Source of the DNA: Gilliamella sp. Pra-s52
GTDB lineage: Bacteria; Pseudomonadota; Gammaproteobacteria; Enterobacterales; Orbaceae
DNA: 64,000 nucleotides
Assembly (NCBI RefSeq): GCF_009795805.1
Contig: NZ_WTEY01000004.1
Location: 62,001 to 126,000, forward strand
Direction: 5' to 3'
Part shown: piece after piece, positions 57,253-63,347 of the stretch
How positions within the stretch are numbered: position 1 is the stretch's first letter
Layout of the letters: the number at the start of each line of letters is the position of its first letter
Position numbers and translations under genes: made by a program
The notes under the pieces: model-generated
What the model saw: the letters and a program-made list of their open reading frames with translations, nothing else
Databases searched by the model: none
What the model was told of the DNA's origin: nothing

Positions 57253-57664
57253 TTACCTTCCATTCAAATTCTTTCTATAACGCTCATGTTGACACTTTTT
57301 TATTTATTGTGTGGTGATTAGTCCTTTACTCATTTTATCTATCAGTATGCTTGATTTTTAATATAATTGGGCATTTTGATGATGATTGAAAAGGTTATAG
57401 ATAAAATTGCGCCGTTGAAACCCCACGCCACCCTCGCACTAAAAGTGTGGAAAATTGTGCAAAGTTGCAAATATCAAAAAAGAAGCCCTAGCATAAGGGT
57501 TTTAGTGATCCGCGATCCTTTTTAGATCTTGCGTTTTCGTGCAGTGTAGGCGTGCAATAAAAATACATTTAAACCACATTATATGCTGATGAGGGAATTT
57601 TTTTCTTTACTAAATTGTTATACATTATATAAACTTATTAATCATCAATAAATTAGGATTCTTT
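57253..57664. other. Non-coding region with probable cos site
   Basis: No gene seen. A GC-rich island (about 57411-57438) reads on the minus strand GAGGGTGGCGTGGGGTTTC, resembling the P2/186 cohesive-end sequence (GGCG(A/T)GGCGGGGAAAGCA). It stands at the place cos occupies in P2, facing the 3' end of Q. Further right are a weak stem AAGCCCT/AGGGTTT (57484-57504) and a GATCCGCGATC palindrome, possibly packaging-related. Confidence 0.5.
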
Positions 57665-58525
57665 ATGAAAACATTACGACTTGTTTTAGCTTGGCTTTTT
57701 GGTGTGCTTTTTATTTTATTAGGAATTGCAAATTTAACTCAAACCCCTTTGATAGGAATAGTAGCGCTATTAGTAGGTATATCACTATTACCGATAACTT
57801 ATCAAATCATTTATAAAAATACACAAAAAGAGGTAAGCTCTAAGAAAAAAGCGATAATAACCACAGTATTAATTGTTGTTTGGTTTATTATTTGTGGTAT
57901 AGAAGGAGGCAAAGAAAGAGAGGAACAAGAAAAAACCTTTATTTCAGAATTTAATTTAAATAAAAAAGAAATTGTTTCACAAATCAACCAATTGATAATA
58001 GAGAAAAAATATGATGAAGCGGTATCATTAGCTGATAAATATCACTCAGCTAAAGATCAAACGGTCTTAGAACTAGCAGATCAAGCTAGATTAGAGTTAC
58101 TAAAGCTTAAAAATCAGCAAAAAATTGATGATTTATTAAATAAACTTAAAGATGTTCCTGAAACTGAATTAGAAAAACAGATTGAATTATATGACGAGCT
58201 GTTAACCGTTGACCCAGAAAACTCAGAATATAAAACCCAAAATGCTAAATTGCAAAAAGAATTAGAACGGCAAAAACTGATTAATTCCCAATTTAGTTCT
58301 TGGGATGGTTCCCATAGAAATCTTGAAAAATATATAAAATCAAAAATGAATGATCCTGATTCATTCAAACATGTTGAAACCAAATATATTGATAATGGAA
58401 GTGATAATCTAATTATCATCACTTCATTTAGAGGGAAAAATGCTTTTGGTGGTGTTATTGTTAATACGGTAACAGCTACTGTTGATTTAGATGGAAATAT
58501 AACAAGTATTATCAGTTGGAAATAA
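57665..58525 (+). CDS. Membrane protein with coiled coil and conserved C-terminal domain (prophage accessory)
   Basis: 286 aa. Three membrane segments (about residues 5-24, 28-49 and 62-79), then a charged helical or TPR-like region (80-210), then a C-terminal domain with WDGSHRNLEKYIKSKMNDPD, SFKHVETKYID and GKNAFGGVIVN. I recognise this last domain only as a recurring part of small prophage and plasmid membrane or lipoproteins without assigned function. Its place between cos/Q and A is where P2 carries tin and old, so an exclusion or defence role is possible. Confidence 0.6.
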   Translation: MKTLRLVLAWLFGVLFILLGIANLTQTPLIGIVALLVGISLLPITYQIIYKNTQKEVSSKKKAIITTVLIVVWFIICGIEGGKEREEQEKTFISEFNLNKKEIVSQINQLIIEKKYDEAVSLADKYHSAKDQTVLELADQARLELLKLKNQQKIDDLLNKLKDVPETELEKQIELYDELLTVDPENSEYKTQNAKLQKELERQKLINSQFSSWDGSHRNLEKYIKSKMNDPDSFKHVETKYIDNGSDNLIIITSFRGKNAFGGVIVNTVTATVDLDGNITSIISWK

Positions 58526-58527
58526 AT

Positions 58528-58551
58528 AAGGGGGGCTATAGCCCCTTTTTT
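58528..58551. terminator. Bidirectional terminator between accessory membrane gene and small SOS gene
   Basis: GGGGCTATAGCCCC (58532-58545), with T6 following on the plus strand and A/T-rich sequence on the other. The stop codon of the minus-strand small gene lies inside the stem. Confidence 0.85.
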
Positions 58552-58679
58552 AATAATATTTCATGCAACAAACATAAGCCGATTTTTATATCATTGTTTG
58601 ATAATTCAGCATCAATCATCAGTCTATTAATAAGTTCCGCTTGCTCCAGTTTGACGTTTTTTAAAGTATCACCATCCAT
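58536..58679 (-). CDS. SOS-controlled small prophage protein, LEQAE family (short form, right)
   Basis: 47 aa: MDGDTLKNVKLEQAELINRL then MIDAELSNNDIKIGLCLLHE and a short ILLKKGL tail. It has about 26 of 36 identities with the short protein at 37289-37459 across the core, lacking that protein's charged tail. AAGG ribosome-binding sequence and a LexA box lie upstream. The gene is well below usual annotation length limits. Function unknown; the regulation suggests activity upon DNA damage. Confidence 0.72.
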   Translation of the reverse strand: MDGDTLKNVKLEQAELINRLMIDAELSNNDIKIGLCLLHEILLKKGL

Positions 58680-58696
58680 TTTTAAACCTTAATACG

Positions 58697-58712
58697 CTGT
58701 ATATAATAACAG
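58697..58712 (-). promoter_or_regulatory. LexA (SOS) box, right short gene
   Basis: CTGT-N8-ACAG (CTGTATATAATAACAG), a canonical LexA core, 18 bp ahead of the start codon of the small gene. Same relative placement as the LexA box of its paralogue at 37251-37270. Confidence 0.8.
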
Positions 58713-58791
58713 TGTGTTGGAATCATTTTTTTGATCAAAGATATAATTTATAACTTATTGATAAGTTTAAAAATAATATATCAAAGTAATG

Positions 58792-59151
58792 CTACCCATG
58801 ATTGATATAATTAGAGATTGTTTTTTGTGATACCCCCAATATCATGGCTATATCTTTTTGTGTGTGTCCCTTTTTATATAATTGCTTAGCATTTTTCTTT
58901 CTATCTTCTATTGTATTTCCACTGTAGTGGGTAAATTTCATAATGGACAATGTTCCCACCTCTGATTTCATTGTATAAGATTCTCCATTAAAGTTTTTCC
59001 CTGAAATCTCTATACCATCTTCCGTCTTACTTATAGAACCAGTTTCAAGCCCAAAGTTCTGGAATAAATTTAAGGCATATTTTGTCATTTGATCTTGTAA
59101 TGGTTGTTTTTTAGATTTTGCTATTACTTTTGATTCAACTTTTTTATTCAT
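58792..59151 (-). CDS. HTH-domain protein (putative regulator)
   Basis: 119 aa. The C terminus is a clear helix-turn-helix of the recombinase/sigma-like type: NAKQLYKKGHTQKDIAMILG then VSQKTISNYIN (about residues 82-117). The N-terminal 75 residues (KYALNLFQNFGLETGSISKT, KNFNGESYTMKSEVG) have a beta-rich look and are unknown to me. It lies between the long and short small genes of the right module and has no counterpart in the left one. The operator-like repeats just upstream (59204-59262) suggest autoregulation. Confidence 0.65.
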   Translation of the reverse strand: MNKKVESKVIAKSKKQPLQDQMTKYALNLFQNFGLETGSISKTEDGIEISGKNFNGESYTMKSEVGTLSIMKFTHYSGNTIEDRKKNAKQLYKKGHTQKDIAMILGVSQKTISNYINHG

Positions 59152-59203
59152 AAGTTATAATCCTATTAATTTTTTTAAATTGAGCACGAAAAGCTGTTGT
59201 ATA

Positions 59204-59262
59204 CCCATGTACTAGAAGTTACTATAATTACTAGTAACTTCTAGTAACTCCTAGTGCATGGG
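59204..59262. promoter_or_regulatory. Operator-like cluster of repeats ahead of the HTH gene
   Basis: A 59-bp element bounded by CCCATG and CATGGG. Inside, ACTAGAAGTTAC (59211-59222) is a perfect inverted repeat of GTAACTTCTAGT (59234-59245), and TAGTAACT occurs twice directly and once inverted with 10-bp spacing. It sits upstream of the HTH gene and downstream of the 65-aa gene. It is a candidate binding site for the HTH protein. Confidence 0.6.
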
Positions 59263-59383
59263 ATTTTAGATTACTTAATATTGTATGTCAATTCTTTTTT
59301 AAATCTATATGAATCTAATGATCAAACGTATACCTCTCCTAAAACATCTTTACAAAATCAGCACAGTAATACGCTGGCTATTT

Positions 59384-59581
59384 TTATTTTGAACGTTCTA
59401 GCACATCACTTAGTAAATCCGCAATACAGCAAATTATAACCATAAAATCGGTGGGGGTTGAATGTGCGTTGATGCAATTACGGGCGATTGTTTCGGCTTG
59501 TTCGATTTTTGCAAAATTATTTAGATTGATGATAACGTTTTCTGATGTATCGACTGGTGTAATTTGTTTTGATATTTTCAT
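59384..59581 (-). CDS. Small prophage protein, LEQAE family (long form, right)
   Basis: 65 aa from MKISKQITPVDTSENVIINL at 59581; the longer frame from 59653 runs into the leader RNA structures. KIEQAETIARNCINA and ICCIADLLSDVL align with the left long protein (KLEQAELVTRLSINA, MCCVSDLLYDA). It is downstream of the right C4-like RNA. Overall identity to the left copy is modest while the RNA leader is better conserved, suggesting the RNA is under stronger constraint than the protein. Confidence 0.62.
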   Translation of the reverse strand: MKISKQITPVDTSENVIINLNNFAKIEQAETIARNCINAHSTPTDFMVIICCIADLLSDVLERSK

Positions 59582-59639
59582 AATATTATATCCGTTGATA
59601 ATGTTTAAACTATCACCACCAAATCTGCGAAAATATGGA
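59582..59639 (-). promoter_or_regulatory. Second target box and imperfect palindrome of right module
   Basis: The box TTCGCAG (minus strand, 59631-59625) is perfectly complementary to CTGCGAA in the RNA at 59656-59662. An imperfect TGATA...TATCA dyad (59596-59615) occupies the place of the left module's 20-bp palindrome. Confidence 0.6.
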
Positions 59640-59711
59640 GGTGAACTAAGCAAGGTTCGCAGTACCGCTCAACGAAACGGCGAGTCTTTCGACTCCCTCA
59701 CTTAGCCCACC
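59640..59711 (-). ncRNA. C4/CI-like antisense RNA, right copy
   Basis: A 72-nt element with the same closing stem GGTG-GG-CTAAG / CTTAG-TT-CACC as the left copy. The inner hairpin is GAGTC-GAAA-GACTC, a compensatory C-G to T-A change relative to the left. The antisense box CTGCGAACCTTG (plus coordinates 59651-59662) matches 11 of 12 positions to its own upstream target (59785-59796). The left RNA's box would mispair here. Confidence 0.7.
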
Positions 59712-59816
59712 ATAGAAAAGACATGACTAAGCTTTACGCATAAAAATACCGCTGACGCGGTTTATACGCCGTTGAACTAACAAGCTGCGAAACTTGACGT
59801 TAGATTTTGCTAACGT
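59712..59816 (-). promoter_or_regulatory. Structured leader of right module
   Basis: On the minus strand, the 5' hairpin ACGTTAG/CTAACGT (59816-59797) covaries with the left copy's GCACTAG/CTAGTGC. Next are the target box CAAGTTTCGCAG (59796-59785) and a terminator-like stem ACCGC-GTCA-GCGGT followed by ATTTTTA, within TATAAA...TTTATGC flanks. Confidence 0.65.
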
Positions 59817-59822
59817 ATTTTT

Positions 59823-59852
59823 ACTATATATCGATTTTAGTTTTATTGTCAA
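59823..59852 (-). promoter_or_regulatory. Sigma70-type promoter of right C4-like module
   Basis: -35 TTGACA (59852-59847), 18-bp spacer, -10 TATAGT (59828-59823). The predicted start near 59816 is the first base of the leader hairpin, as in the left copy. Confidence 0.72.
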
Positions 59853-59924
59853 CATGTGTATTTATCTTGATTTATCCAAACGGTATACAATCCTGAATGT
59901 TTTTTACAAAGTTTAGCTTTGTTT

Positions 59925-60704
59925 TTATAAATATCGGCTTAACTCCATAAGTTTATTTATTTCTTGTTTAAACTCGTCTGCGCTTTTAAATCTTTCATCA
60001 GCATTTAATGCTGTTGCTTTTTTGATAATTTTATCTGCAATACTATTACTATCGCCATTTATTGAGTTCAAATATTTAAATACTTTTCCAACTGAATAAA
60101 TATCTGTCTGTGCATTTGCTATATAACCTTGTCTTGATTCTGGTGAATAAAATTGGTTATAACATGAATAACATCGATGTAGTGGAATAGCCCAAGAGCT
60201 TGGCTCTGATAGCTTTACTTCATTTTCTGAAACGAATATGTTGTGAGGACTGATATTTTGATGAAAAAGACCATATTCATGGCAATGAATTAAAGCAGAT
60301 AATACGCAATAAATAATCCTGTAACGCTCAAGCATTGGAATATATTTAAGCGTTCTTTCTTCTAATGAAATACAATCAAAATAATCAACATCTAGCGCTA
60401 TATAATCAAAGCCGATCACATCAGTAAATACATTTATTTCATTTATAGTTAGAATGTTAGTATGTTGACTGATTTCTTTTATTCTGAAATGCTTCATATC
60501 ATCAAGTATTTTTTGAGTTGTAATGTTTGGAGTATCTGCAAAATAAAAAAATCTAACTATTTTACTTTTTTTAGATTTGCGATCATATGTAAAAAAAGTT
60601 ACATCGTCGCCACCTCTTGAAAGTTCATTTCTTACTATATAACGCCTTAATAATGTGTTTTTAAATCTTCTCAAATACTCTCTTGCATCTCTATTTTTCA
60701 TCAT
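59925..60704 (-). CDS. Protein-kinase-fold protein, predicted pseudokinase
   Basis: 259 aa. The Ser/Thr kinase fold is recognisable from the LRRYIVRNELSRGGDD lobe, the HRD-like loop FHQNISPHNIFV (residues 147-158), the SPE triplet (187-189, APE position), QTDIYSVGKVF (199-209, subdomain IX) and the C-terminal KATALNADERFKSADEFKQE. The catalytic Asp of HRD is Asn150, DFG is replaced by EPS (167-169), and no lysine stands at the VAIK position. It is coupled to gpA by the overlap TAATG. P2 and its relatives carry phage-exclusion genes in this zone, so a decoy or sensor role is possible. Confidence 0.7.
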   Translation of the reverse strand: MMKNRDAREYLRRFKNTLLRRYIVRNELSRGGDDVTFFTYDRKSKKSKIVRFFYFADTPNITTQKILDDMKHFRIKEISQHTNILTINEINVFTDVIGFDYIALDVDYFDCISLEERTLKYIPMLERYRIIYCVLSALIHCHEYGLFHQNISPHNIFVSENEVKLSEPSSWAIPLHRCYSCYNQFYSPESRQGYIANAQTDIYSVGKVFKYLNSINGDSNSIADKIIKKATALNADERFKSADEFKQEINKLMELSRYL

Positions 60705-63067
60705 TACACCTTTTTATAGTTGACTAAAATATTCGGATTTTTGAGCCAATCACTAAATTTAATATTTTTCTTTTCTAAGTATTTAAAAATTTCATCTAAT
60801 AGGTCACCAGATTTTTTTGGTTTTGAATTATCTTTTTTCACCAATAATGTAGGTTTATCGGCAATTTTAGTTTTAGGTGCTGTTACCATGATTTCATCCA
60901 ATATTTTTAAATATTCCATATTTTTATCATTTTCTTCAGGATCCGATGTTTTTATTAATAATTTTTCTCGGTCTTTATTTATCGCAACTTTTACTTTTCC
61001 ACGGTTTTTTAATAACCTACAATCACTAGAAGAATAATATGGCAAATTTAGATAAACTAGATAATTGTCTAATATTTTTACACATAAGTTTTCGTTAAAA
61101 CTAATCAATTTACCTGCTAGCAAACTGTCAATATGGTAATTTCTAAATTTTATTTGATGTTTTTTTAGCTCATTTATCACTTTTTGACGTCGATCGTCCT
61201 GCGGTGATTTTTTAACCTCCGTACAGTTATTGACAGAACTCCGAGCGTCGCTATCGCTCCTATTTTTAGAGACGATCGCCCACTTGATCAGACGTGTACA
61301 AATAAAAGAGGCCATGCCAACAATCGGCGAAAATACGCCTTTTATTTTTTTAACTTCTTCCTCGAATTGATTTTGTGTTTCTTCGTAAGAAACTCTGACA
61401 CGTAAGTCTTTACGCTGCACCATAGCACCGCCTTGTAACTGAGTGTAAGCAGCCCAATCGCCGGCATCTGCTGCCGCTAGTACTGGGTCGATTGCAGGGC
61501 TTTCGACTTTTTGACTGCCAAGTCTACGAAGTTCACGCCAAACCGTGACAGGTGCGCCACCGATTTGCTGGAATTGACGAATACCCCAACGACTAGCCCA
61601 AGCAGTCACATTTTTTGCCATTTCTTTTAGATTTTGCCCAGTTTCGTCATCGACTTCGTTATCAAGTTGATAACCGTCGATATTTTTAGAAATATATTTA
61701 GCAATGTAACCCGTTGCCGAGCCTTTCTCTTTTTCGATATTTTCAAACTTAAAGCGAGCGTACTGCGCACCTTGTTCTCCGCCGTCTTCTTCTAGTGCAT
61801 AAGCTTGCATAATTTTATAAACCTGCTGTTTGTGTTCTGGTAGCATAAAAACTAAAATATGCCAATGCGGCGTGCCGTCATGATGCGGTTCGGCAACTCT
61901 AAACCCAAAAATTTTTATACGCTCCCTGTTCAGTTTTGCCCGGATTTTTGCCCATACGCTACATAAATAACGCTGCGTGTCTCGTGGTGTGCCGCCGTTC
62001 CAGTTTTTGACAAATCCGCCTTTAGCGTGTACTGAGTGATATTTTGACGGCGCAGTCAATGTTATAAATGCCCCCTCATAGCCATACTCGTCGGCGATAT
62101 CCTCAAATCCACGCATACGGACCATAAGCTCACAACGGCGGATTGCAGGGTTAGCATTGGATTTATCGACCTGTAAAACAAGTTCAAATTGCTCGCCTGT
62201 TTCAGTATTTTCTATACATTGATTTTTGAGCCATTCCCGATTTTTCCTTTTTTGCTCTTTCCATTCACCCACGCACGTGCGACTTGCATAAGGGCTTGCG
62301 TGCTTTTGTACTTGTCCGGCAGCAATAGCCAAATGCTCACGTTGAAAACCCCATTTCCGCTTTAATCTGCTTTGCCACCATTTATCATCTGATAATTTAG
62401 CTAGCGCGATAACAATTTGCTGTTCACTGATTTCACCTTTTTTATAATCAGCAAAGTAGGGCGCTGTAATTTTTAACGGCTTGAGCTGCTCTAATGCAAA
62501 TTTATAGATAGCTAATTCATGAGCGTTATTGCTCAACTTAAATTCATCAGTTTCTAAAAACTTGATAATGAGATTGTGCATATAGCCGGCAATCTTCCCG
62601 CCAAGTTCTTCAACGTCGATTTTGTCTAAAGTTGGTAATATCGACAGCTGTTTATAGAATTCTTGTACAATCAGGCTTTTCCCGGCATTTTCGATTGCGT
62701 ATTGCTGCTGCACTTCGGTGCAACGAGTTAGCCCACAAGTGCGTAAATAGGTGTTAGCAACTTTTGAACCCTTTTCTTGATATAGCGTTAGATATTTTCT
62801 AGCGAAGTATCTACCAATAAACAAGGGAGAATCACTAAAATACGGGTGAAAATAATCATATTCATGTGGTATCTGCTCCCAAAGTGGACGCTCAATAATA
62901 GTCAATTCTTTGGGTGGTCTGCGACCTGTGGCGTATTGTGATTTTGGCTGAATGTGTTTTGTTGGTAAAAACTTGCCGACTGTATCGTAAAAATCACGCA
63001 TACAAGAAAGCAGGGCATATTTAACCCTGTGATTTAATGTTGGTAGGTTTTGCGTGATTATGGTCAT
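60704..63067 (-). CDS. A: Replication endonuclease gpA
   Basis: 787 aa, slightly longer than P2 gpA (761). It is the HUH rolling-circle initiator, with metal-binding HWH at 401-403 and the two catalytic tyrosines in GYIAKYISKNIDGY (Y454 and Y458; P2 Y450 and Y454). The extra length lies in the C terminus (a Lys-rich region with KKDNSKPKKSGDLLDEIFKY), which abuts the pseudokinase gene. It nicks the origin, which in P2 lies within A itself. Confidence 0.95.
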   Translation of the reverse strand: MTIITQNLPTLNHRVKYALLSCMRDFYDTVGKFLPTKHIQPKSQYATGRRPPKELTIIERPLWEQIPHEYDYFHPYFSDSPLFIGRYFARKYLTLYQEKGSKVANTYLRTCGLTRCTEVQQQYAIENAGKSLIVQEFYKQLSILPTLDKIDVEELGGKIAGYMHNLIIKFLETDEFKLSNNAHELAIYKFALEQLKPLKITAPYFADYKKGEISEQQIVIALAKLSDDKWWQSRLKRKWGFQREHLAIAAGQVQKHASPYASRTCVGEWKEQKRKNREWLKNQCIENTETGEQFELVLQVDKSNANPAIRRCELMVRMRGFEDIADEYGYEGAFITLTAPSKYHSVHAKGGFVKNWNGGTPRDTQRYLCSVWAKIRAKLNRERIKIFGFRVAEPHHDGTPHWHILVFMLPEHKQQVYKIMQAYALEEDGGEQGAQYARFKFENIEKEKGSATGYIAKYISKNIDGYQLDNEVDDETGQNLKEMAKNVTAWASRWGIRQFQQIGGAPVTVWRELRRLGSQKVESPAIDPVLAAADAGDWAAYTQLQGGAMVQRKDLRVRVSYEETQNQFEEEVKKIKGVFSPIVGMASFICTRLIKWAIVSKNRSDSDARSSVNNCTEVKKSPQDDRRQKVINELKKHQIKFRNYHIDSLLAGKLISFNENLCVKILDNYLVYLNLPYYSSSDCRLLKNRGKVKVAINKDREKLLIKTSDPEENDKNMEYLKILDEIMVTAPKTKIADKPTLLVKKDNSKPKKSGDLLDEIFKYLEKKNIKFSDWLKNPNILVNYKKV

Positions 63068-63085
63068 GTTATTCTTGTGCTGGGG

Positions 63086-63331
63086 TTAATGACTATCTTT
63101 GACAAGACTAAGCATTACATAGCCTTTCTGTAGATATTTTTCATCTTCTAATATGTGAGAAATGTATCGACGAATTTTGCGGCATGTATAATTGCCATTA
63201 GCAAACTCATGTAAACACAGCGCATCACCGACGTTATAATTACGATCGTTGATACGTAATTCTGCTGTTTTTCTTCCTGCTAAAATTGCCTCAAAATGTT
63301 CTGTTTGAATTTTTAAGTTATGCAGTTTCAT
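63086..63331 (-). CDS. DUF3850 (ASCH/PUA-like) protein
   Basis: 81 aa. The DUF3850 motif LKIQTEHFEAILAGRKTAEL then RINDRNYNVGDALCLHEF is clear. These small proteins have an ASCH-type fold suggesting RNA or nucleotide binding and are common next to phage replication genes. It sits 18 bp upstream of gpA in the early operon. Confidence 0.85.
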   Translation of the reverse strand: MKLHNLKIQTEHFEAILAGRKTAELRINDRNYNVGDALCLHEFANGNYTCRKIRRYISHILEDEKYLQKGYVMLSLVKDSH

Positions 63332-63347
63332 TATTTAACCTCTAAAT

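Noticed and set aside
59582-59653. Longer N terminus for the right 65-aa small protein
   Set aside because: The extra 24 codons cover the second target box and palindrome of the RNA leader and have no counterpart in the left paralogue.
60720-61037. 105-codon plus-strand frame opposite the gpA 3' end
   Set aside because: Antisense shadow with no ribosome-binding site; gpA is clearly coding.
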